DNA of 64,000 nt, from the NCBI GenBank assembly GCA_030141605.1, contig JAQGDQ010000082.1:236501-300500 (forward strand), in the 5' to 3' direction. The notes beneath the pieces were generated by a model. It searched no databases and had not been told where the DNA came from. It was given only the letters and a program-made list of their open reading frames with translations. The stretch is from Tubiluchus corallicola. Lineage: Eukaryota; Priapulida; Priapulimorpha; Priapulimorphida; Tubiluchidae. Both the position numbers and the translations under genes were made by a program. Of the stretch, positions 24,504 to 35,525 are shown in pieces (the first letter of the stretch is position 1; the number at the start of each line of letters is the position of its first letter).

Positions 24504-25035
24504 TCACGCTGAGCTGTTTTAGCGTTTTTGTATTGTGTTAGTGCCAATTCTCAATAAATGCCTTTATATGTTTCATAAATAAATGAGCACAGCGCCGCAG
24601 GTTAGCAAGTACACCTGATTCAAAATTTAATGATTGTCCACATTATGAGTCACAATGTAGCAAGCTGAATGCTGTTTAAACTTTTTTGTTATACAGAAAC
24701 TTGATTATGTTATGTAAACAGATAAATAGAATGTCTTAAGTCTCTAAGGAACAAATTGAAATATTAGCAAGAAAATAATCAAATTCGGTCCAGGCTAAGA
24801 AAAAGTTCATATGGTTAACATTGTCATACGACCATAAACTTCCTACCCATTATTTCCATTGCCAGTCTGGGTCAATGGCTACAAGAGTAAATAACTTTCT
24901 GTGTATCTTTTTAGCTCGAATAGAATTAAAGTTGGTATTAGTTCCAGAGTCAATTAAACTTGCAGTAATGTTGAGAAGCCTTGAAAAGGTTCTTGTTTGT
25001 TCATTCGTTCGCTTGTTCATTTGTTGTTTTGTTGT
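24504..25035. repeat. Copy 4 of A-to-B intergenic segment, truncated
   Basis: Matches 12126-12650 and then loses homology around 25035, before the B stop codon would be reached. No B gene follows, so this is the right edge of the array. A short plus-strand open frame here is the antisense of the repeated segment. Confidence 0.8.
24563..24568 (-). promoter_or_regulatory. Candidate TATA box of A4
   Basis: TATAAA on the minus strand about 60 bp upstream of the A4 start. Confidence 0.4.
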
Positions 25036-26574
25036 TGTTTTGATGTTGAATATACTGTAGATCCTATTGAGCTTCTTTATTGACTAACGTTGTCAAGTGT
25101 TCTTGACAATGTTGTGCACCGTAACGCGTACCTGGCTAACGCTACGGACAGTAAAACATTATAACAAAGATGACTAACGTGCAGAACATAATCAGTCGTA
25201 ATGACTAACGTGCTATAATATAATTTATTGCTTGAATAATGCTGTTTTTTTTATAAATTAGAGGGTGCAACGTAGCTGACTTACGTCTAGGCTAGATTAG
25301 CATTAATAATGATATCAGATTTCCAAATTTCGTATGAATTACTTGCATGTTTTGTGAGTTATAAGTGACAATGATGCATGTTCAAATATTTATTATAGAT
25401 GCATAAATGTGATTATTCTAGATGGATACACATAAGTGGAATGTGCTACGGTACTAACAAACAAATTATAAGAGCTGATCCACTTCAAATAGTAAAATAA
25501 CAGAACCCGGATCAATGATGTACTACTCTCCCAACTCTTAATTCTTATAGAATTAGCCCCAGGCTATAATCCATTTCTCTACTATATTGTCATTCTGGAC
25601 ATGGTTCAGTTTTTGTTTCTTGTGGAAAAAGTATGTACCAAAAAAGTTTCCTGTACATTGATAGATAAAGATAACCATTGTGATAGTGGAAAAGAGAAAG
25701 AGAAATCTCTGGTGACAAGAATTCCAATAAAAGACAAAAAATAGGAGTCTAATATGTAGCCAAAATGCCAAGAAGTAAACCGAAACAAGTAGAGGAAAAA
25801 GAAGAAAATGAGTTCAAAATTCAAAGAATCCTTAACTGATACTCTAATAACCGGGATGGGTTACCCTGACAGTCATCCACCCATTGCTGACCAGACACGA
25901 TGCTGTTTAACTTTTTAATCTAGCACCGTGACCATTATATATATATATAAAATATATAAATGTTGAAAAACGTATCCCAAAGACAGATAATGAGTGTTTG
26001 TTTATATAAAAATATACACTGTTTTGGTAAATGCGTCTGGTGCAAGCTAAACTATAAGTGCAACTAAAAGATAAACTACGAAAAGATAGACTAATTGTAA
26101 AATTTCGTATCCACGGCGACTTTAGAACTCTCTCCTCCAGGCTGTGATGCTACATTTTCTACATCATACCGCCAATCCCAAGTCTATGGTAAGCTACTGA
26201 GCCTACACTCAGCAAGGAATCATTGCACGATGCAGATTCATCAGAATAATCGGCCATGCAAATTACTATCATCGCAGAGACTTTCGCAAAATTTCTCGAG
26301 TTTGCTAAATTAGGCAAATTAAGTTGCATGTTAGGCAGAAGCTTGCAGCGTGTTGTAGCAATTACGACTAATGGCTGAAACGCTTAGAGTGGAAATAAAA
26401 TTTGTTTGATTCGTGGATTTTTAAGGTATTATATCTCGTTTAAATCATTTCGTGTATAAGAGTAGCCTCTTAAATTGTGCGACATTGATGGTTCCGCAAA
26501 TTAAGATGAATTAGCCGTAAGAGACAATTTGTGTGGAATTAAAGACTGCAACGTCTTCCCTCGTTCTGTCTATC
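25036..26574. other. Non-coding, no gene seen
   Basis: AT-rich, with a short TA run near 25938-25960. Overlapping minus-strand frames at 25553-25824 are short and hydrophobic without homology I recognise. Confidence 0.5.
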
Positions 26575-27343
26575 TGAATGCAGCAATAATCTTGCCACTA
26601 TTGTCTGTGTTTATCCTCAAATAAATTGACAGACGCGGGGAACAGTTGACCGTGCCTACCGTGACCAATAGGTAGTTACCCCTAAAGTTAAGCAACGCCG
26701 AGCTTGGCCAGCAAGCAGTTGGGTGATAAGCACCAGAAAAACAAAAGGAAGGTATGCATGCAGTGTCAACAAGAGAGCCATCTCCAGAGTGCCTGTTTTA
26801 ACAGATACTTAAATTTTCGAAAAATTCTTGTGAATCGTAGCTTCTGTATTGCCTTTAACTGAAGAAAACAAACACTTTTTACGCAGTGATTGTCACAAAT
26901 GTTTACTGGTTTAGTCTAGAAATGGTTTTTCATCAGCAAAATTCTGCATGTGGTGTTTACTGAAGAAGAACACTTCTCAAAGTTTACTAAAACTTTGTAC
27001 CAGAAAGTTACAAAATTGAACAGACTCAGGACTCAGTTTTAGAAGCAGGTTGAAATTGTATGAATTTCAAATGATTTTGATCACTAAACTATTTAACAGC
27101 AAACCGTTTTAATTGCAGGATTCGAACTGTTTTGGTACAAAGTTGACTTTCTACATGAATGTAGCAAAAATCTTACCACTATTGTCTGTGTTTAGGTATT
27201 TATCCTCCTCAATAGCTGCGGGGAACAGCTGACCGTGCCAATCGTCGTCAATGTCAGATGATGTTGATCACTAAAACCATTTAACAGCATATCGTTTTAA
27301 TTGCACAACTCAAACTGTGCTAGTACGAAGTTGACTTTCTACC
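26575..27343. repeat. Duplicated two-part unit (R1-R2) with an insertion in the first copy
   Basis: R1 (26575-26656) matches R1' (27156-27239), both ending in a GGGGAACAG..TGACCGTGCC motif. R2 (27073-27155) matches R2' (27259-27343), both with a TGATCACTAAA..TTTAACAGCA..CGTTTTAATTGCA pattern. R1' and R2' are nearly adjacent, whereas R1 and R2 are separated by about 415 bp that begin with the 5S-like sequence. Confidence 0.7.
26653..26740 (+). pseudogene. Degenerate 5S rRNA-like sequence
   Basis: It starts with a TGCCTACCGTGACCA block like the 5S 5' end. It continues with AAGTTAAGCAACGCCGAGC (internal box A/IE region of animal 5S genes), then CTTGGCCAG and CAGTTGGGTGATAAGC (box C region). The 5' helix, several internal positions and the 3' end are degenerate, and there is no clean T-run terminator. 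It is either a 5S pseudogene or the head of a 5S-derived SINE. Confidence 0.65.
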
Positions 27344-28639
27344 TGTTTCGTGTCCCATTAACACAATGAATTCATTTTTCGATTCGAGGCATAAATTTTC
27401 CCTCGTTTTCCAGTTGATACTCAGTCCTCAGTTGATACTTTTACGTCCGCGCATGGGACTGAAATGAAATTACTGGGATTCAGATGTTGTTGTTACCAAC
27501 ATTTTTATGTATTTAGCGATTTTCATCATGTCCCGATAAGCGATGGGTGGATGCCTGCCTATCCGATGACTACCGTCATTACGACGGCTCGTTTTCTATC
27601 AGTTCACTCATCTCATCAAAAGTTTTTTTTCAGAAAAATAAAATTTTGAAAAATCGTGGACAGGCAGCGTTCGGAAAATGTTTAACAGTTTTTTACAACT
27701 AGTGATGACTGATCGTCAATCAGTCACGATCAATTAAGCCTATTCATTGTCAATTTGGTTTAATTGTGCGCATGAATTTTTGCTGATTTTATTAAAATCT
27801 AATAATTTGTTTGAAACCTCGGAAAATGCTCCATATATTTCGTTCGGGCGCCCAGCTTCAGCTCTGGATCCAAACTTTTAGCGTTTTTGGCACCTTGTGG
27901 ACTTTGCCAGTTGTCCATCATCGTCCATTATTTTATCTGCCTGCTATTCATCTGGTGTTTGGGTTTGAAAAAATCTGACAAGCGATTGTAACTTGTTCAC
28001 AGAAGGTCTGAAATAGAACTCTAGCTTTTTTCACTTATTTGAAGTAATAAAATAAAATTACAGCGTGCTGACCAGTCTGTATTACTATTTTGACTAAATA
28101 ATATTTTTGCACTAAAAGTTTCTATATGTATATCTGCATTATATATTCAGCATAATTCTATTAATCTGCTTGTGAAATATAGATCTACGAATCAGTAGTG
28201 CTTCTCAGAAACTGCTAATTAATTTTGCTCGATGCGTTAGTATTAAAAAGCATGGATGCTTGACCGATATTAATTAGCATCCAGTAAATGGTTATTTCCG
28301 CCATGATTACTGATTGCTGTGACAATTATTGTGTCCTGAGCGTTTCCTATGTTATTAGTATTTCGCGCTGGGCCCCAAGGAGCCAAAAAGAAGCCACTGC
28401 TTAGAAGTTAGAACTAGAAAGAATGCAGGTTCTACATGTGGTTAGTGCAGTGAGTTGAATTAGCTCTTTAATTAAATAGCCTAATATATCAACCGTTGCG
28501 TAGCCTAATACCAAGAACGTCTCATTTATCATTAAGGGCAGATAAAATGAACGGGTCTTATTGGCTATTAAGGGTTGCTTTGGCATTTATTATTTTATTG
28601 ACAAATTTTACTATTTTTTGTTTCCCTTTGTTTTTCCTT
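27344..28639. other. Non-coding, no gene seen
   Basis: No conserved frame, RNA gene or transposon end recognised. Confidence 0.45.
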
Positions 28640-28792
28640 TGTGTTTAATAACAAGTGCAACAAGATTTTAATAGGGTTTAATCAGTATAAACCTCAAAGC
28701 CTTCTGGTAATACTTTCGTCTTCCCGCGACACGCTGTTTTACGTAAGTCCTATTCCTATTATGTATCTTAGAAGGAAGGTTGTGTAATAAAT
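28640..28792 (+). mobile_element. Possible LINE 3' tail
   Basis: A short non-coding stretch ending TGTGTAATAAATTAATGAA directly before a long GAAT microsatellite. Such A-rich, tetranucleotide-tailed ends are typical of CR1/RTE-type retrotransposons. No reverse transcriptase sequence is present upstream, so this is a weak call. Confidence 0.25.
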
Positions 28793-28998
28793 TAATGAAC
28801 GAATGAATGAATGAATAAATAAATAAATAAATGAATGAATGAATGAATGAATGAATGAATGAATGAATGAATGAATGAATGAATGAATGAATGAATGAGT
28901 GAATGAATGAATGAATGAATGAATGAATGAATGAATGAATGAATGAATGAATGAATGAATGAATGAATGAACGAACGAACGAACGAATGAATGAACGA
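28793..28998. repeat. (GAAT)n microsatellite
   Basis: About 200 bp of GAAT with AAAT units at the left and GAAC units at the right end. Confidence 0.97.
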
Positions 28999-30904
28999 AA
29001 GCTGTGCAGTGCTAAACTTTTCGAAAATAAATTAATGCAATTATCACCAATACTTCGTCGAAAGTCATGGGTAAAGAGCTATTGCATCATTTGCTCATGA
29101 CCTAAACGATGGGCCAAGGACATTGTTGTATAGGCCTATTTAATGTCCTCAACATCATGGTTTTTGTCTTGCAAATGTGCTTTATCCGATTTTTAATTAT
29201 AAAACAATTATGCATCAAATCTAACACAATAATTGTTACTACAGTGAGACTACGTTAATTTAGTTATGTAATTTCTAGATTAAGTGCGCAGTGAAATGAC
29301 TGCTCGTTTGTGAACGTTCACTAATGGAACCTCGCGTTTGTCGGCTAGTTATATAAATGAACATCATCAACACTATAATCACCTGACTTAAAACAACACG
29401 CTTACATGTAGGAACAAACGACCACCGCTCCAACCAGTCAGCAACTCACAAGATTTTTGATTCAACAAAAAGACTCTCTATTAAAGAGAAAACTGGGGAG
29501 ACATCCTTGGCATTTTGTGTTCTCATTTCACACAAGTCAAACCGTTTAGTGCTGTACGACAAAAGAGGCGATAATTGCCTTTGCTAGCCGAGAATTTCCG
29601 CGCAAAATAGTTGAAAAATGCCGGGCAAAGTTTTGCTAAATGAAAGCATGTTATATTTCAGACATTAATTTCGGTGATTTCATAATCTAGCAAAATTTGG
29701 CAGAAAATTAATACTGCTTAACTAGTTCAACTTTTTCACAGTAATTCAGATAAAATCTAATGATAATGAATTTGTCAATCACGCGCGTTGTCTAATTTCG
29801 AGTAAATGTTCTTCAAGGGCTCTGCAGCTTAATATGCAGCATAGTGATTCACTAATTAATGTTTGATTTCCTTTTAGACTGCTTAATTAATGCAGACTAG
29901 TTACTCACTGGCTCGTGATAATCATGCATAACCGACGGCAGGCATTAGGACTGTAGATTGTAATTTATTGGATGAATATAGTTCACCCTCCATATCTGCA
30001 TTGCTCACATTGTCCATTTCTAAAAAGCTTTTAGCGAAAACGTTTCTTTTGTAAAATTAAAAATACATTTGCGAATAAATTCTTCTGGCAAAAAGGCTGT
30101 TGCCTAGAAGGGGTCGTGCCTCATTCGATACGGCAATAATAGTCGAGTAGTTCTCATTAATACCGCTGAAGCCACATTTTAAGTTTGAATAAAAACGTGC
30201 AATTATTATTTAACCCTTGCTGTCTCATGTCAAGTAGTTACACCTCTTTGGTATAAGACATAATCGATAAGTAAGTTAGTTTCATCTGCGTACGCTCATA
30301 TTACACATTAGTTATTCATAAGCAAGCTAAAGAAATTTAGAAACATCCACTGTAATCTCTGTATCGACGTCTGAAGCTACAAGGTACCCCTTTCCTTGGA
30401 ATAGGGTTAAAATCAAGAGAGGCATTTACATGTATTTGAAGCCTGTTCGATTTCGTTTCATTGTGATACATTGATCTGGTTAACATGCTATGTTGTAGTT
30501 TGGTTAGTGAGTAACCATTGTAATGGATAACCTTCTATGACAGGTCTGAATAATACATAGGGATTAATGAAGAAAGATCCAACATTCGCGAAAACTGAAG
30601 GTAAACTCAACGGGAAATAAATTTTTCTATTGATTAGTCCCTGGGGATTATTCGAAGGCCATATCCAGTCCTAGCTTCCTTGAGCGACACGAAAATTCAT
30701 TTATTTCATTCAATGTCTTCAATCCGTAACACATCATTAAAATAAATGGATTTACAATATCAGACGCAATATACAGGTACATGGTATAATACAGATAATA
30801 TACAGATATCAACAATATAATATTGATGAAAGTATTGTGGCGGGTCGCAGGATTAAACCGTCACGGGCTTCGTGAAAATGTAGTATATTGAATGTAAAAT
30901 TGCG
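28999..30904. other. Non-coding, no gene seen
   Basis: No recognisable gene. A TAGGCCTA octamer lies at 29131-29138. Confidence 0.45.
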
Positions 30905-31110
30905 TGGGCCAATCAGAGCTCAGTTTTCTAGGCCAATTTTCTCGAGCGTGTAGCCTGTTCTCCTAGATACGAGGGCAGTGCGTTCTCGGCCATGTTCGGC
31001 TTCGGTTTCATTTTGTTTTTCTCTTCTTGGTTGCTATTATTAAGTCAGTCGTGATTCAGTAATTTTTGGTTTAACCCCTTGGTTTGCATTTCGACTCAAC
31101 GCGTAAGTGT
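30905..31110 (+). promoter_or_regulatory. Candidate promoter and first exon
   Basis: A locally GC/CpG-richer stretch with a CCAATCAG box (30909-30916) and a second CCAAT at about 30933. An ATG at 30992 opens a 20-codon hydrophobic frame (MFGFGFILFFSSWLLLL). It contains a possible donor, A|GTCAGT, at 31043/31044; a stronger GTAAGT donor lies at 31103. If the first donor is used, its phase matches the cysteine-rich exon at 41432, more than 10 kb away. This is a hypothesis only. Confidence 0.25.
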
Positions 31111-32068
31111 CGGCTAAGCTGTTGCTGAGTGTTTCATTTTACTGTTTTTCTTTCTTTTCTTTTTTTTATAATTTTCTTTAGTTAATTATGAATCCTCGCT
31201 ATCATAGACTGCATCAAAGTATTATATACACAAGAGAAAAAACTTAATTAAATAAACGACACTATAAAATTATAATCGCTGCAAACTAATAATGATGCTG
31301 TTTTTTAATAATTATTATAAGAAAGAAATGCACTCTATATATTTATAATTAAAAGGAATTAAGAAGCAGCCATTGCACTACGAACAAACACTTTGAGTAA
31401 ACACGTACGTTATATAATATCAACTATTATTGTGGAAACACAAAGTACTTCATTTTAATCATATAACAACATTGTCCCACTAAATCTCATAGCTATTTTA
31501 AATATTTCAGGCGCAAGTATGAGTTTATAACTGTAGTCCCTTTACAGCAGTTAACCATAACTCTAATAAATCAATGCATGACGGTTGTCATTGCTCGTTT
31601 TAAGAGTTTATGCTTAATTTCTTACAATCGGGGTAAAATTACAAAAATAAATGTTGAATATGATTGGCAGCAGAACAACAAACAGCGAAAAATGTTGAAA
31701 TTCTTGCAGTCAGTAGCAGTATGATAAATAAACAGGCTCACTGTCAGATGATAGCCGATATATTCATTTTTCAACAATATTTTTTCAAACTCAACGTTAA
31801 ATCAGTTAATCCAAAACAATAAAAGACATCTATTGGCGTCAAGTTGTTTGATGCGAGTGGATGCATGTCTGTCTTTGATCTTTTTAACCTTCAAATTTTA
31901 ACGCAGAAGAAGCTTAAATTTACTTCTGCAATAGACTTGGTGCCTCGTTTTTAGTTAGTGAATGTGAAAATTAGTTAAAATCACTGCTCAATCACGTTAA
32001 ACCTTTTCGTTTATTATACTTCCATTTATGCATTTGTTAATTGTTCTAACCAACGGTAGTCTTTTAAA
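31111..32068. other. Non-coding, no gene seen
   Basis: AT-rich sequence without a recognised feature. Confidence 0.45.
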
Positions 32069-32320
32069 ACAACAACAACAACAACAACAACTGCAGCAGC
32101 AGCAGTAGCAATAACAGCAGCAACGACAAAAACAGCAGCAGCAGCAATAACAACAACGACGACGACGACAACAACAACAACAATAACTGCAGCAGCAGCA
32201 ATAGCAATAACAGCAGCAGCGACGACGACGACGACGATGACGACAGCAGCAGCAGCAGCAGTAGCAACAACAGCAGCAACAACAAAAACAGTAGCAATAA
32301 CAGCAACAACATCAACAGGA
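32069..32320. repeat. Composite trinucleotide repeat (AAC/AGC/ACG)
   Basis: Alternating blocks of AAC, AGC, AAT and ACG triplets, always in the same triplet register. The poly-Leu/Ser and Val/Ala minus-strand frames across it are low complexity. Confidence 0.92.
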
Positions 32321-35300
32321 TAGTAGCTGCAAGAAAGGCCCCCCACTTTGAGTGGATAACCAGATAGCAACGTCATAGGATATAAACTGGAGATCAGACA
32401 AGAATAATGAGCACGCTATCGGCCGCCAGGGAACGCTAATATCGACAATCCGTGATCGTCAACGAAATTGTGGTGATTACGCCATCATGAAAAATTGCCT
32501 TTTCTTTCACTAGTGCATTTACCGACAGCAAAGAAATGAAAAGATCGTTTGTTAACAGCCGTTATATCTCTGCGATAAGCAGGGGAAAAGAAACAAGTCC
32601 ACATCGCTGCATCTAAGTCCAGATAAATTACTAGTAAGTAGTAAGATAAGCCTACTCGTTGACCTAGTAGTAGTTGTAATAATATTCCAACAGAAATTAG
32701 TCAAGCTCAGTCTCTCTACAGTATCAAAAAGAAATTCAAAATGTTATTTATTTTCGTATTACTAATGACAAACAATATTTTATAAAGCAATCTACTACCA
32801 AACTACAAAGTGACAGCATTCCAACGAAACAAACCCCCAAAAAAGCTTATTAGCATAAAATTATCATACGATTTTATTTACTTTTGAATATCGTTATAGA
32901 GGACAGTTTTAGTTCTACGAACCCACTACTAACCCACTGTACCTGTTCTTCCCTCTAACCAATAATATTTCTGGTCTTTTGTTTGCCTAACCCTTTGCCA
33001 CTTCTCTCCAGAATGCTCAAGGTCCTCTTTAATTCTGGCAGGCAAGCGAAATATTATTCTTTCTTTTGCTATTGTGTAGAAATTGAGTGTATTTTTTGAT
33101 AAATTTTGTAATAAAATTTTGTTTGATGTGGAAATAAATATTGCATTACATTACACTACGTCATTGGCTAACCGTAACTAGCTAAATAATAATGTAACTT
33201 GTCGTTTTGATCTGGATTGCTTGCAGCTTGTAGTACTTGGTATTTTGGCATCAAAAGTGGTTATCTTTACTCTCTTTTTATTTTATCAACAATTAAATCT
33301 GCTTTCGTTGAGGTAGATTATATCTTTACTGAAAAAAAACACGAATTAAAATCACTCGTCTCAAAATAGGTAGATCTTGTAAAATAAAAAATATAATAAT
33401 ACTGTGCCGAACAAGTACTTCTGCACTACCAATCACATAAAAGGGTTTGTTGAGACATCAAAGAATTTGACAATTTAGGAAGGAATCGGGCAATCTAAAT
33501 AAACAGCAATAAAAACAAAGAAGTGTTACACTACTAGTTTTGGCACGAAGTTATTTTCCGTCATGTAAATGAATTACAACGGGCAGGCTTGGGTAAAGTA
33601 AACATGTGCTTAGGGCTTCAGAGGAAGAGGGGACACACACAGTTTTTCAAATTAGGCTATTCAACAGTAAAATATACCTAAATATGATTGACGGCAGTTA
33701 TGCTGTAGGCCTATTCCTTTATAAGATTTAAGGTCGTGTCTGTATTTTTAATCTAATATCTCTTTTTACGCAATGTAAAGGTGATATCCTAGCATTTTTT
33801 CATTTCGAAAGATAAGATTTCATTTTACAGTTTAGTATTGTTTTTATTCTGAGTTACACATATATAGGCATTCCATAATCTTTTCAGCGCTTAGGGCTTC
33901 TTGAGGACTTAATCCGACCCTGACAACGGTGAAACACACAACTCTCCTTTCATTTACATAGGATGAAAATCTTGTGTGTGATTTCATTTTTACTTTTTAA
34001 GGTATCTTTTTACCGAAATAAACCGAATATTTGCTATTTGTCTTAGTTGCACGCCTTATCCAAGTCAATACATCTTTCTAAATGTATCAGAAACAAATGT
34101 CACACTACCGTGAATTCCCGACGTAAATTATTTTCACGCTATTATAGCCGCAATAATAATAATGCCCTGGCAGCAGCTATACTGATTAACATCTTAACTG
34201 ACAAGAATTAATTTTCGGCTTCAGCAAGCAGGCAGTTAGTGTAATGCAGATTCACTGATTAGCCTGTATGAAGCCAGTTAATGTGTGAATCTGTTCAACA
34301 GATTTTTCCTGCTTGATGGATTTCTGAAACAATTAGCTGTCAACTGCTAGAAGTACGTTTGCCTTTTTAAAAAGACAAGGAGGCACCAACTAACAATGCT
34401 TCCTTTTTCCGGACAATAAAAATGGCACCATTATGTCCACTTATATGATTTACATCACTGTTAAATTACTGGTGTCACAATCAATTAAAATTACCATTGA
34501 ATTTAACAGAAACGAGTGTTCCTTTAAGACGTACCCTGATATAAATGATACATACCTCAACTGTTTTAAAAATTCTTAATTCGTAGATGTAGTAAGGTGG
34601 ATTTAGAATTTTAAGTACCATTAATGAGTATGGTTTTTACACTGTAAACTTGAGTAAGCTCGTTCGTAAATCCTTATGCTTTAACCTGTAAGACTTCATG
34701 TCTCACTATGGAGCAGAATGCAGATAGTTGCATATAGCCTTGCGACTATGCACTAAGGTGGATTTTTAATTTTAAGTACTTTTATGAATGAGTAATGCCA
34801 ACCAAAACCAACAATCAAAATTGGTTATTAATATTTTTCTTGTTGACTTCTTAAAAGGAAAACAAGAGATACGAGTCAATTTGAGTTCAAATTAAAAAAA
34901 ACCTGCTCTACTCTAATTATTCATAATTTTAATTTAAAGATTATTCTTAATGATGAAATGAACCCAAAATTGTTAAATAGGAGAGTATTTACAAGGAGTG
35001 TGAGCTCATATAGTAAAATAAGCGTTCAAAGCGAAAAGAGCCCGTTTCCCATTTACAGCACGTATTAGAACGAAATATAGCATTGATCATAATTTAGTAT
35101 GTTCATCTATAAGGCAACCGTTTGAAGCCAACATTAAAGCGTTATGCCTATTCATTATTAGCAATTGTTTTTCAAATACTAATGGAAAACGGTAACGAAT
35201 GGTACTTTATTAAAATAAATAATTAAGCTCTGATCATGATTTTGGCTTATGAGAGGCGTGGACAATTATCATGTATTATCCTTGGGTGGACACTGTCATC

Positions 35301-35440
35301 TGCATTTTTCCTTTTCTGTGATTTTTTTATCTTCTAATTTTAATAAATGTCGATAAATTTAAATAACAAAATAAATTTTAAATTGAGCTTGTCTGAAAAA
35401 AGGGAACAGTCGTGACAGAGCCTGCCATGTTACTGGCATA
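32321..35440. other. Non-coding, no gene seen
   Basis: 32925-33165 ends in ATTGCATTACATTACACTA after an AATAAA-rich stretch and may be a LINE-type 3' end. A 44-bp direct repeat lies at 34592-34635 and 34753-34797. A TAGGCCTA octamer lies at 33706-33713. Confidence 0.4.
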
Positions 35441-35525
35441 GGGTATTTCTAGTAGTCGTGACATTCACGGCTCACTTTGTAAGCGAAAAGTGTCTGGTTC
35501 AAACCCGGTTTTGGTTCGATTTTTC
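35441..35525 (+). mobile_element. tRNA-Thr-like SINE head
   Basis: Box B GGTTCAAACCC (35496-35506) lies in a CTGG/CCGG T-arm. A degenerate box A (TTTCTAGTAGTCG, from 35446) sits about 48 nt upstream, and a TTTGTAA anticodon-loop-like segment (TGT) lies between them. The acceptor stem does not pair, so this is a tRNA-derived repeat and not a functional tRNA. Confidence 0.55.

Larger units (their letters stand above)
10546..25035 (-). repeat. Tandem array of A/B serine protease units
   Basis: Order from left to right: A1, B1, A2, B2 (cut by gap), B3, A3, B4 hybrid, B5, A4, then B-type 3' flank only. A-to-B spacing is nearly constant (starts 1446-1460 bp apart), as is B-to-A spacing (about 1630-1780 bp). 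Intergenic segments of each class are almost identical between units, so the array grew by duplication of roughly 3.2-kb A+B units. The left edge falls inside a MITE near 10546; homology ends on the right near 25035, before any B coding sequence. Confidence 0.9.

Noticed and set aside
32026-32376. Val/Ala-rich 116-codon frame and poly-Leu/Ser frame
   Set aside because: Trinucleotide microsatellite; no flanking coding signal.
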